A stretch of 64,000 bases of DNA from DATMER01 sp034667225 (GTDB lineage Bacteria; Acidobacteriota; Thermoanaerobaculia; Multivoradales; UBA5704), in contig JAXDKG010000062.1 of NCBI GenBank assembly GCA_034667225.1, forward strand, positions 10,539-74,538, in the 5' to 3' direction. The notes beneath the pieces are model-generated. The model did not search any database. It was not told the origin of the DNA and saw only the letters and a program-made list of their open reading frames with translations. A program made the translations under genes and the position numbers. Shown in pieces: positions 18,342 through 26,494 of the stretch; position 1 is the first letter of the stretch, and each line of letters starts with the position of its first letter.

Positions 18342-19537
18342 ACGAGCCACGATCGACAACCGGTCGCCTCACCGTCGTCAAGGTCGGCGGCAGCCTCCTC
18401 CAGAGCGCCGCCGCCCTCCAGCGGGTCGCCGCCGCCCTCGCTCAAAAACAGCGCGAGGGCGGAGCACTCCTGGTAGTCGCCTCGGCTTTGAAGGGTGTGA
18501 CCGATCTGCTGGATCTGGCGGCTTCCCAGGCTTGGAACCGGCGACAGTCCAACGGCCATCTCGACGAGACCCTGGGCGCTCTGGCGGAGCGCCACCTGGA
18601 GATCACGCGCGACCTCGCCGCCGACGGCTCCGTCCTGGACCGGGTCCGGGGAGCGCTCGCCCAGGTGGAGGAGCTGGTCGGCTCGATCAGCGCGACCGGA
18701 GAGCTCTCCGATGCGACCTACGCCCGGCTCCTCTCCTACGGGGAGAGGCTGAGCGTGCTCCTCCTCGCGGCCGCCCTTCGCGAGGCCGGGCCCGAGGCAC
18801 GGCCGATCGCCGCCGAAGAGGCGGGCCTCAAGGCAGAGGGCTTCCCCCGCGCCGGGTCGTGCGACATCCCGGCGAGCGCTCCGGGCTTGCGCAGGATGCG
18901 CGGCGAGTTGCAGAGCCGGGTCCTGGTGCTGACCGGCTTCTACGGCATCGGCGGCGACGGCGGCGTCGTGCTCTTCGGGCGCGGCGGCAGCGACGATACA
19001 GCCTGCGCCGTGGCCGCGGGGCTCGACGCCGACCGCCTGGAGCTGTGGAAGGACGTGCCCGGCTTCATGTCCGCCGACCCGCGGGAGGTCCGCGGCGCGC
19101 GCGTCATCCGCGAGGTGTCGTTCGATGAGGTCGCCCAACTGGGGGCCTACGGCTCCCGCATCGTCCATCACGGCTGTCTCGCACCGCTGCGCGGGCGCGC
19201 CATCAAGGTGTTTATCTCCACGGTCACGGAATCCGGCGCCACCCCCGGGACGAGGCTGGTGGAGAGGCTGGAACGGGGCGCGACTCGGGTCGTGGCCCTC
19301 GCCTCCCGCCGGCTCCTGCCGGCTCTGGTCGGAGTGGTCGGCGAAGGCGTCGCCAGCGATGCGGGGATCCGCTCGCGCATGCTCTCCTGCCTCTCGGCGG
19401 CGGGAGTCCGCGGCGACCTGGTGGCCCACCCGTCCGGGCGCTCCGGCTTGAGCTGTACCGTGCATCCAGACGATCTGGCCCCCGCCCTGGGCGGCCTGCA
19501 CGAAAGCTTCTTCACCTCCTCGGAGGAAATCCAATGA
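18338..19537 (+). CDS. Aspartate kinase within the NRPS operon
   Basis: This 399-residue amino-acid kinase is of the aspartokinase type. It has VVKVGGS at the N terminus (usually KFGGTS), SYGERLS in the aspartate-binding region, and GRGGSDDTA followed by LWKDVPGFMSADPREV. The C terminus keeps an ACT-like regulatory segment (VAHPSGRSGLSCTV). Family members phosphorylate aspartate, the first step towards lysine, diaminopimelate, threonine and methionine. The GRGGSD(T/D)T motif carries D where T is usual. ATGA overlaps link it to the genes on both sides. A second, cluster-borne copy of a primary-metabolism enzyme suggests dedicated precursor supply, and a DapB-like gene 5 kb downstream fits this. 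Confidence 0.9.
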   Translation: MNEPRSTTGRLTVVKVGGSLLQSAAALQRVAAALAQKQREGGALLVVASALKGVTDLLDLAASQAWNRRQSNGHLDETLGALAERHLEITRDLAADGSVLDRVRGALAQVEELVGSISATGELSDATYARLLSYGERLSVLLLAAALREAGPEARPIAAEEAGLKAEGFPRAGSCDIPASAPGLRRMRGELQSRVLVLTGFYGIGGDGGVVLFGRGGSDDTACAVAAGLDADRLELWKDVPGFMSADPREVRGARVIREVSFDEVAQLGAYGSRIVHHGCLAPLRGRAIKVFISTVTESGATPGTRLVERLERGATRVVALASRRLLPALVGVVGEGVASDAGIRSRMLSCLSAAGVRGDLVAHPSGRSGLSCTVHPDDLAPALGGLHESFFTSSEEIQ

Positions 19538-21024
19538 TACCGGTCGTACGAACGAGCGCTCCCGCGAAAAACCTTGTCAACTATTGGAACCAGTCGCGCC
19601 TGCACGCGGATCTCGCGAAGTCCGCATCCGTCAGGCCGGCCCCGGGGTTCGTGCCCTGGCATGCCGCTCTGGAGGACATCCTCAAGGTGGGCTACGGGGT
19701 CCAGGCCCAGCCCCGCTTCGTGTCCGGCGCCTGGGAGCAGATCCGCTGGCGCACCACGCCATCGGCGGGAGCGCTCTATCCGTTCGAGGTGATCGCGACC
19801 GTCGTCGGCGAGGGGAGCTACCTGTGGACGATCGAGAGAGGGCACCTCGTTCCTTACGACGCGCCGCCGTTGACGCGCGGCGAGTTGGCGGAAGCCGGCT
19901 TCGTCACCCGGCCCGGGCACAACGTGGAGGCCCTGCTCACCTTCGTCGCCCGACCCTGGTTGAGCATGAAGAAGTACCAGCTGCGCGGCTACGCCTACTC
20001 CCACCTCGACGTGGGTCACACGGCTACCAACCTGGCTCTCTACACGACCGCCCTGGGCCATTCCCCGGTCCTTCACCTGCGGTTCTCCCGCTCCTTCCTG
20101 AGCGAGCACCTGAAGCTCGACGGGTTGTGCCGCGAGCCTCTCGCGGTCCTCTCGTTCTCGAGCGCCGGACCCGCCGCCGGCCCGCAGCGGGACCCTGCCC
20201 TCGACGCCGATCCCTGCGTCCAGCCGGTCAACCTGGAGCTGCCCGCGGAGCAGGAGCGCTCGAGCTGGGAGTCGCTCCAGGGGATCCTCTCTTTCGACTT
20301 CTCGCTCCAGCCTCCCTGCGAGCCCGCCGGAGCGGCGCTCGTGCTGGAGCCGGAGGCGGTCCCCGACGTCCCTGCCTTGAGGCTTCCCGAAGGCCGCCCG
20401 CCGCTGTCGGCGACGGCGGAGTGGCGCTCGGCGATCCTGGGCCGGCGCTCGGCGAAGGGTTTTCGCAAGGAGCCCTTGAGCGTGGCGCAGATCGGCGAGC
20501 TGCTCGGCGCGCTCCGGGCCAAGGGGCTCCCGGCGGACTGCTCGCTCGACGGCTCCGCGCGATTCGGCGTGCGCCTGGTCGCGAGGAACGTCGACGGCCT
20601 CTCCGGCGTCTTCGCCTACAGCCCGGAGAGCCACACCCTGCAACTGATCGACTCCAAGGTGGACGACCCCCGGCCTGCCTGCATGCGCCAGGAGCTCGCC
20701 GGAGATGCCGCGGCCCTGGTGATCCTGCATGCGCCGCTCTCCCGCCTGCTCGGAGAGCACGGATACTCGGCCTTCGCCGAGCTCCAGTTCCGTGCCGCGG
20801 AGCTGGGCCAGCGCCTTCACCTGGCGGCCGCGCGCCTGGGGCCGCTCTTCGGGATGACCTGCATCGGCGGGTTCGACGGGGAGCAGTGCGGCGCCCTGGC
20901 CCGGCTCGGCGAGGACGAGGAGACCCTCTACGTCATTCTGCTCGGCATCCGCGACGAGTCCGCGTTCAAGCACGACCGCCTGAGCGTGGCGTACAGCCAC
21001 GGCTATGGCACGGTGGAGAGCTGA
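19534..21024 (+). CDS. SagB-type flavin oxidoreductase with two nitroreductase-like halves
   Basis: The protein has 496 residues. The first half contains RTTPSAGALYPFEV (about residues 74-87), the motif of SagB/McbC-type FMN dehydrogenases. The second half begins at WRSAILGRRSAKGF (about residue 297) and ends with a further nitroreductase-like segment, so the protein looks like a tandem fusion. Family members oxidise azolines to azoles on ribosomal and nonribosomal peptides. Here no Cy domain is visible, so thiazole formation would need one upstream of the window. ATG follows an AGGA-rich Shine-Dalgarno sequence and overlaps the aspartokinase stop. Another desaturation or oxidation of the peptide is equally possible. 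Confidence 0.85.
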   Translation: MIPVVRTSAPAKNLVNYWNQSRLHADLAKSASVRPAPGFVPWHAALEDILKVGYGVQAQPRFVSGAWEQIRWRTTPSAGALYPFEVIATVVGEGSYLWTIERGHLVPYDAPPLTRGELAEAGFVTRPGHNVEALLTFVARPWLSMKKYQLRGYAYSHLDVGHTATNLALYTTALGHSPVLHLRFSRSFLSEHLKLDGLCREPLAVLSFSSAGPAAGPQRDPALDADPCVQPVNLELPAEQERSSWESLQGILSFDFSLQPPCEPAGAALVLEPEAVPDVPALRLPEGRPPLSATAEWRSAILGRRSAKGFRKEPLSVAQIGELLGALRAKGLPADCSLDGSARFGVRLVARNVDGLSGVFAYSPESHTLQLIDSKVDDPRPACMRQELAGDAAALVILHAPLSRLLGEHGYSAFAELQFRAAELGQRLHLAAARLGPLFGMTCIGGFDGEQCGALARLGEDEETLYVILLGIRDESAFKHDRLSVAYSHGYGTVES

Positions 21025-22190
21025 TGGATCGGTCCATCCTCGATCATCCTGCCCTCGCAGGGCGCTTCACGCCCGGGCACCGGGAGCTGCGGGAGCGCGC
21101 CCGGAGCTATTTCGACCCTGCGCGGCTCGGCGAATGGGTGCGCGAGCCCGGCGGCTATCTCCGCAAGGAGCAGTGGGAAGAGCTTGGCAGACAGGGCTTC
21201 CTGGGTGTCTCGCTGCCCCGCGAGCTGGGCGGCCAGGGCCTGGGCCTGCTGGGCGCGCTGATCCTGACCGAGGCGGCGTCGCGGCTCGGGGACCTGGGCG
21301 TCTCCCTGGGCCTCCACTGCCAGACCGAGATCACCGCGCAATGGCTGGCGACCGCCCATGACCAGGAGGTCCGCGACCGCTACCTCCCCGGGATGCTCTC
21401 CGGCCGGCTCGTCGGCTGCGCCTGCGACACCGAGCCCGGGCGGCAGATGGAATCGACCGCGGTGCGCGACGGCGACGAGCTGGTGGTCCACGCCCGCAAG
21501 CTCTACGTCGTCAACGGTGCCAACGCGGACCTGTGCTTCGTCACGCTCAAGGCCGACGGCGAGTCGGCGACCGTCCTGGTGGAGAAGGACCGCCCCGGCG
21601 TCCGCGTGCTCAAGGTGTTCGACAAGCTCGGGACCCGGTCGATCGATCAGGCGATGCTCGACTTCGACGGAGTGCGGGTGCCGGCCGCGAACCTTTCCAC
21701 GAAGCGCGGCGTCCGGCAGCTCATGCACTGGAACAAGGTGATGACGGTCGCCCGCTACCTGATGTGCGCCGACGCCTGCTTCCTCCATCGCCGCCTGCTC
21801 GACCGCATCCTGGAATACGGCGGCCGGAGGATCGTCGAGGGGCGCCCGCTGGCGAGCTGGCCGGTCAACCGGCACGCCCTCGCCCGGGCCGCCGCGGACC
21901 AGGAGCTGATGGAGGCCGGCCTCCTGGACGGCTTCGAGCTTCTGGAGAGCCCGAAGAACGCCGTCGCCGAGATCGCCGCGCTCAAGTGGTTCTGCGTCGA
22001 TCGGACGTCCCGGTTCGCGGCGTTCTGCGCCGAGCTCCACGGCGGCGCGGGGTACATGTGGGACAGCGAGTTCCTGTTCGCCCAGGCGCAGATCGCGGGC
22101 CTCAAGATGTCGGGTGGGAGCCTGACCACGATGAAGGCGATCGCCGGCCAGGCACTAGCCTACCGCGAGGAGCTGGAGGCTCTGGCATGA
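21024..22190 (+). CDS. Acyl-CoA/acyl-carrier dehydrogenase
   Basis: The protein has 388 residues with the normal three-domain acyl-CoA dehydrogenase layout. The N-terminal helical segment ends in GFLGVSLPRELGGQG, a middle beta domain contains CDTEPGRQME, and the C-terminal helical domain carries ELHGGAGYMWD. FAD-dependent alpha,beta-desaturation is the family reaction. The TGATG start overlaps the previous stop by one base. Immediately downstream are an acyl-AMP ligase and a carrier protein, a trio used in several lipopeptide and pyrrole pathways to load an acid on a carrier and desaturate it there. Acting on a carrier-bound substrate is an inference from this context. Confidence 0.9.
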   Translation: MDRSILDHPALAGRFTPGHRELRERARSYFDPARLGEWVREPGGYLRKEQWEELGRQGFLGVSLPRELGGQGLGLLGALILTEAASRLGDLGVSLGLHCQTEITAQWLATAHDQEVRDRYLPGMLSGRLVGCACDTEPGRQMESTAVRDGDELVVHARKLYVVNGANADLCFVTLKADGESATVLVEKDRPGVRVLKVFDKLGTRSIDQAMLDFDGVRVPAANLSTKRGVRQLMHWNKVMTVARYLMCADACFLHRRLLDRILEYGGRRIVEGRPLASWPVNRHALARAAADQELMEAGLLDGFELLESPKNAVAEIAALKWFCVDRTSRFAAFCAELHGGAGYMWDSEFLFAQAQIAGLKMSGGSLTTMKAIAGQALAYREELEALA

Positions 22191-23623
22191 ACATTCGGGA
22201 CGCGATGGCCGAGAGCCTCGACCGGCACCGCGGCCGGACCGCGGTGGTCGGCGCCGAGGCCCTCTCCTACGAGGAGCTCGGGAGCCGGATTCATGCCGCG
22301 GTCGATCTATTCGGTGACGTGCGGCATGTGGGCTTCTGCCTCGGCAATCGCCCCGAATACGTCATTCTCTACTTCGCGACGCTCTTCGCCGGCCGCCTCC
22401 CGCTCCTGCTCGACGCCAACTTCAACACCGGCGAGATCGAGGCGATCCGGAGCGACTGCGGCCTCGACGCCCTGGTGATCGAGCCGTCGAAGGCGCAGGC
22501 GCTCGATATCCCGGGCAAGGGGGAGTCGGTCCCCTTCGGAGACGCCGTCGTCCTGCCGCTCTCGCGGTTCGAGCCGCGCTTCGCACCCCGGCCGGACACC
22601 GAGGTCTGCCGCTTCACCTCCGGCACCACGGGCCGGCCGAAGTGCCTGGAGTTCAGCGGGCACGCCGTGGTCTCGGCGGCGCGCAACTGGGTCCTTGGAA
22701 CGGGAATGACGCACGAGGACCGGACGCTCTGCCTGGCTGCCCTCTCGAACGGCCTGGCGTTCAATACCTCGCTGCTCTCGACCTTCGTGGCCGGCGGCGA
22801 GCTCCACTTCCTGAAGGGGGCTCCGCTGACCCGTCCGGTCGCGCGCCGGATCGAGGAGATCGGGATCACCCGGCTGGTCGCCTTTCCGACCCTCTACCGC
22901 AACTTCGTGGCTCCCGGCGGACCGGACCGGTCGGCGATGGCGAGCCTGGAGCACGCGATCTCCGCCGGCGCGCCGCTCTGGCCCGACGTGCGGGAGGAGT
23001 TCCGCTCCAAGTACGGACTCGATATTTCCGATTATTACGGGATTGCCGAGACCGGCCCGGTCACGTTCGAGCGCGACGCGAGCCACCACACCGGGCTGGG
23101 CCAGCCGCTGCCGGGCGCGGAGATCCGGATCACCGAAGAAGACGGGGAGGCGGGGGAGGTGCTGGTGCGCACCGCGTCCATGGCCAGCGGATATCTGAAC
23201 CATCCGGGCCTGTTCGAGGAGCGCGTGGATTCGCAAGGTTTTTATCATTCGGGAGATCGGGGGCGGCTCGTCGACGGACGCCTGCACCTAGTCGGCCGTA
23301 CCCAGGACCACATCAACGTCGCTGGGCGCAAGATCGATCCCACGGAGATCGTCGCCGTCGTCCTGGCGCTCGACGGAGTGGCGGATGCCGTCGCCTTCCC
23401 CGACGAGGACCTGAACCGCGAGGCGCTGGTGCACCTCGTGGTCGTCGCTTCGAACGGCGGCGTCACCAAGGCGGCCGTGGCGGAGGCCTGCCGCTCGCGG
23501 CTCGCTCCCTACAAGGTCCCGGGCCGGATCAGCTTCGTCCAGGAGATCCCGCGCACCGGGATCGGCAAGCCGCGGATCGCCGTGCTCCGCGAACAGCTCA
23601 ACACGAAAGGATCGGTGGAATGA
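22187..23623 (+). CDS. Acyl-AMP ligase (ANL superfamily), stand-alone
   Basis: This 478-residue adenylate-forming enzyme has the P-loop CRFTSGTTGRPKC (about residues 142-154), YYGIAETGP as the a5-like motif, YHSGDRGRLVDGRL as the a7/a8 region and IPRTGIGKPR with the C-terminal lysine. It lacks the NRPS pocket pattern and looks more like FadD-type ligases. ATGA couples it to the dehydrogenase upstream and to the carrier protein downstream, which is its likely acyl acceptor. The acid it activates is unknown. It could prime the synthetase or feed one of the extra condensation domains. Confidence 0.9.
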   Translation: MNIRDAMAESLDRHRGRTAVVGAEALSYEELGSRIHAAVDLFGDVRHVGFCLGNRPEYVILYFATLFAGRLPLLLDANFNTGEIEAIRSDCGLDALVIEPSKAQALDIPGKGESVPFGDAVVLPLSRFEPRFAPRPDTEVCRFTSGTTGRPKCLEFSGHAVVSAARNWVLGTGMTHEDRTLCLAALSNGLAFNTSLLSTFVAGGELHFLKGAPLTRPVARRIEEIGITRLVAFPTLYRNFVAPGGPDRSAMASLEHAISAGAPLWPDVREEFRSKYGLDISDYYGIAETGPVTFERDASHHTGLGQPLPGAEIRITEEDGEAGEVLVRTASMASGYLNHPGLFEERVDSQGFYHSGDRGRLVDGRLHLVGRTQDHINVAGRKIDPTEIVAVVLALDGVADAVAFPDEDLNREALVHLVVVASNGGVTKAAVAEACRSRLAPYKVPGRISFVQEIPRTGIGKPRIAVLREQLNTKGSVE

Positions 23624-23892
23624 ACGACGATCAGAACGCGATGAAGAAGCGGGTCCAACGCCTGGTCTACATCGCCGCGGGAGGCAAGATCAACGAGGAT
23701 GAGCTCGGCCGCTGGGACGTCGACCTGCGGACGATCGGGCTCGACTCGCTCGGATACCTGAACCTGCTGGAAGGCCTGGAGAGGACGTTCGGCGTCGCCA
23801 TCGACCTCGACCACGAGGAGGACCACAGCTTCCTCCACACGATCGACAACATCGTGCGCTATCTCGTGGTCCAGCAGGGTGCGGCGGCGTGA
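23620..23892 (+). CDS. Acyl/peptidyl carrier protein
   Basis: This 90-residue carrier protein has the phosphopantetheine site GLDSLGYL, with Ser43 the probable attachment residue. Around it are the predicted four helices, and the acidic C-terminal half (DLDHEEDH) is typical of free-standing carriers. It overlaps the ligase stop (ATGA) and the next start (GTGA). The ligase upstream probably loads it and the flanking dehydrogenases may act on the bound acyl group. Confidence 0.9.
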   Translation: MNDDQNAMKKRVQRLVYIAAGGKINEDELGRWDVDLRTIGLDSLGYLNLLEGLERTFGVAIDLDHEEDHSFLHTIDNIVRYLVVQQGAAA

Positions 23893-24638
23893 TCGATCCG
23901 GCGTTCGCAGCGCTCGAGCACGAGCTCGGCGTGCTGCCGCTCCTGGACGCCTTCTTCGCGGTCGGGGAGGCGGACAGGAAGCGCGCGTCGCTCGGCCTCT
24001 TCACGCCGCGCCCCGAGCCCGGCCTGGAAGCGGCGGCGATCGCGGGCGAGCCCTCGGGCAGCGGTCTGCGGCTGACGGGCAAGGTCCGCCTCTCGAGCCC
24101 GGATTCCGAGGCCTCGATCGTGCTGGTCAAGACGGGTGACGAGCACCGGCTGGCCTGGCTGGACCATGGAATGCCCGGAGTCCAGCGGCACGGGACCTGG
24201 CTCGTGATCGATGGAGCCGTTGTCGATCTCGTCTCCCGGCCGGTCCGGATCTCCGAGCTCGCCGGCTGGCTGGAGACCTACGCGGGCGCCTGGGCCCTGG
24301 CCGCGGCGATGGCCGCCCGCGAAGGGGTCCGCGACCTGCGGCGCGCCGCCCGGACCACGGGTTTCAATGCCTCGCAGTGGGTGGCCATGGGGATCACCGA
24401 GGTGGAGATCGAGGCGGATCTGACCCTGGCCGCGGCCAGGAGGCGTCCCGGTATTGCCGTGGCCGCCGCGGCTGCCCGGACGCTCTCGATGGTCGCGGCC
24501 AAGACGGAGGAGCTCCGCGACGCGACGGGATTGGAGCTGGAAGGTCCGCTGAAGGTCCTGGCCTCGTATCTGGGCGGCGCATTGTTCCTCGAAAACGAGC
24601 TCGCCCGCGCCCTGCATATCGGGGAGGCGCGCGGATGA
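23889..24638 (+). CDS. Divergent acyl-CoA dehydrogenase-like protein
   Basis: The protein has 249 residues and begins at a GTG overlapping the carrier stop. The alanine-rich C-terminal half, with helices such as the one around ELAGWLETYAGAWALAAAM and a final segment SYLGGALFLENELARAL, resembles the all-helical end of acyl-CoA dehydrogenases. The N-terminal part is much shorter than in true family members (about 380 residues) and I see no clear FAD or catalytic-base motif. It may be a partner subunit of the dehydrogenase at 21024 or a specialised variant. The assignment rests on overall pattern and context. Confidence 0.5.
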   Translation: MIDPAFAALEHELGVLPLLDAFFAVGEADRKRASLGLFTPRPEPGLEAAAIAGEPSGSGLRLTGKVRLSSPDSEASIVLVKTGDEHRLAWLDHGMPGVQRHGTWLVIDGAVVDLVSRPVRISELAGWLETYAGAWALAAAMAAREGVRDLRRAARTTGFNASQWVAMGITEVEIEADLTLAAARRRPGIAVAAAAARTLSMVAAKTEELRDATGLELEGPLKVLASYLGGALFLENELARALHIGEARG

Positions 24639-25348
24639 AGGTGGCCCTCGTCGGGTACGGCAAGATGGGACGCGTCGTCGAAGAGATCGCGGCGGCCAAG
24701 GGGATGGAGGTCGTCGACCGCTTCACCCGCAGTCGGCCCCTGTCCGCGGATGCGGCCACGCGCCGGGCGCTCTCGGACGTGGCGGTTCTCGTCGACTTCT
24801 CCGTTCCCGAGGCCGTGGCCGACACCGCGCGTGCGGCGGCGGAGCTGTCGCTCCCCCTGGTGATCGGGACCACCGGCTGGCAAGACCGGCTCGACGAGGT
24901 CCGGGAGGTGGTCGAGAGCTCCGGCATCGGCGCCGTGCGGGCGGCGAACTTCTCGGTGGGCGTCAATGTCTTCTACCGTCTCGTCGAGCAGGCTGCGAAG
25001 ATGCTCTCGGCTCTGGACGGCTACGACCCGTTCATCCACGACTGGCACCACCGCTTCAAGCTCGACAGCCCGTCGGGCACGGCGCTCGAGATCCGGCGGC
25101 GGATGGCGCGCTACTACGGGGAGCGGGAGGTGCCGATCACCTGCCAGCGCTCCGGCTACGTCCCGTCCGTGCACTGGGTCGGCTTCGACTCGGCGGCCGA
25201 CACGATCCATCTCGAGCACCGGGCACGCAACCGCCAGGGGCTCGCCGAGGGGGCGTTGCTGGCCGCGCGGTGGATCGCCGGCCGCTCGGGGTTCCACGAC
25301 TTCAGGGAGGTGCTGGACGACCTTCTTCCCCTGGAGCTCGAATCATGA
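24635..25348 (+). CDS. DapB-like 4-hydroxy-tetrahydrodipicolinate reductase
   Basis: This 237-residue protein opens with a Rossmann motif, VALVGYGKMGR. It has the DapB active-site signature in HDWHHRFKLDSPSGTAL, where the catalytic histidine pair, the lysine and the SGTA loop are all present (family form HHxxKxDAPSGTA). GTTGW matches the DapB GTTG motif. DapB reduces the cyclic imine made from aspartate semialdehyde and pyruvate on the lysine pathway. No dapA or aspartate-semialdehyde dehydrogenase is in the window. Coupling to the operon by ATGA overlaps suggests either precursor supply together with the aspartokinase or reduction of a related cyclic imine. Confidence 0.85.
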   Translation: MKVALVGYGKMGRVVEEIAAAKGMEVVDRFTRSRPLSADAATRRALSDVAVLVDFSVPEAVADTARAAAELSLPLVIGTTGWQDRLDEVREVVESSGIGAVRAANFSVGVNVFYRLVEQAAKMLSALDGYDPFIHDWHHRFKLDSPSGTALEIRRRMARYYGEREVPITCQRSGYVPSVHWVGFDSAADTIHLEHRARNRQGLAEGALLAARWIAGRSGFHDFREVLDDLLPLELES

Positions 25349-26460
25349 CGCCGTCCTCGATCTTCTTAGGAGCTTTCCTGTCCATGACGACTCCCGACCC
25401 TTCCCAGGCGGTTCCGTTCGACTCCGGGCGCTGGCAATGGAACGCGGCGGAGCACCGGGTGGAGGACCACCTGGGCCGCAAGAGCCTCTACCTGAAGGAC
25501 GGGATCGCCACCGTCTCCGATGCGCGCTTCACCAACGGGTCGATCGAATTCGACATCGCGTTCACCCGCCAGCGGGGGTTCATGGGCGGGATCTGGCGCG
25601 TGCAGGACGCCTCGAACTACGAGGATTTCTACCTGCGGCCGCATCAATCGGGGAACCCGGACGCCAACCAGTACACACCTGTCTTCAACGGCGTCTCGGG
25701 CTGGCAGCTCTACCACGGCAAGCGGTTCTCGGTCCCGGTCGAATTCCGCTTCAATGAATGGATCCCAGTCAAGATCCTCTTCGCCGGCGCTCAGGCGGAG
25801 TTCTACATCGGCGACATGGAAAAGCCCGTGCTCTTCGTCGACGAGCTCAAGCGCAGCGTCGAGCCCGGCAGCGTGGGCCTCAGGGTCCTGAACTTCGCCC
25901 CCGCCCACTTCTCCAATTTTTCGTTCACGGTGACCGACTCTCCTCCCATCCAGGGCCGCCCCGGCAAGCCCGACCGCGTCCCGGAACACGCCATCTCCTC
26001 CTGGTCGGTCTCGGATGCGTTCCGGGAGAGCGCTCTGCCCGAACAGCCCGCGATCGCTCAGGCCGACCTCGCCGCCCGGAGCTGGACCCGTCTCGAGACG
26101 GAGCGCTCGGGGCTCGCCAATCTTGCCCGGGTGCAGGGGGTTCACCTCCGCAAGGACACGGTCTTCGCCCGGAAGGTCATCCACTCGAGCAGCGAGCAGG
26201 TCAAGCGGCTCGACTTCGGCTTCAGCAACCGGGTCCGGGTCTATCTGAACGGACGGCTTCTCTTCCGCGGCAACGACCCCGCCCAGTCGCGGGATTACCG
26301 GTTCCTGGGAAGCATCGGCTATTTCGACTCGCTCTACCTTCCGCTCCGCGAAGGGGACAACGAGCTCCTGATGGCGGTCTCCGAGGAGCCCGAGGATCTG
26401 GGGGGTTGGGGTATCCAGGCCAAACTCGAAAATTTTACGGAAATCACACTCAAGGATTAG
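25345..26460 (+). CDS. LamG/jelly-roll domain protein of the NRPS operon
   Basis: The protein has 371 residues. Residues from about 25 to 200 form a concanavalin-like beta sandwich: DSGRWQWNAAEHRVEDH, then RGFMGGIWRVQD, NYEDFYLRPHQSG and GSVGLRVLNFAPAHFSNF, as in LamG or DUF1080-type domains. A second beta-rich half (about 250-371) includes NRVRVYLNGRLLF and resembles the galactose-binding-like domains of glycosidases. The short hydrophobic N terminus is only a weak export signal. I see no catalytic motif. It ends the run of overlapping genes. A binding or structural role is likely; its presence in a peptide cluster is unusual. Confidence 0.7.
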   Translation: MTPSSIFLGAFLSMTTPDPSQAVPFDSGRWQWNAAEHRVEDHLGRKSLYLKDGIATVSDARFTNGSIEFDIAFTRQRGFMGGIWRVQDASNYEDFYLRPHQSGNPDANQYTPVFNGVSGWQLYHGKRFSVPVEFRFNEWIPVKILFAGAQAEFYIGDMEKPVLFVDELKRSVEPGSVGLRVLNFAPAHFSNFSFTVTDSPPIQGRPGKPDRVPEHAISSWSVSDAFRESALPEQPAIAQADLAARSWTRLETERSGLANLARVQGVHLRKDTVFARKVIHSSSEQVKRLDFGFSNRVRVYLNGRLLFRGNDPAQSRDYRFLGSIGYFDSLYLPLREGDNELLMAVSEEPEDLGGWGIQAKLENFTEITLKD

Positions 26461-26494
26461 ATCGTAGAAATCTTTTCAGACGAAAGGAAGAATC

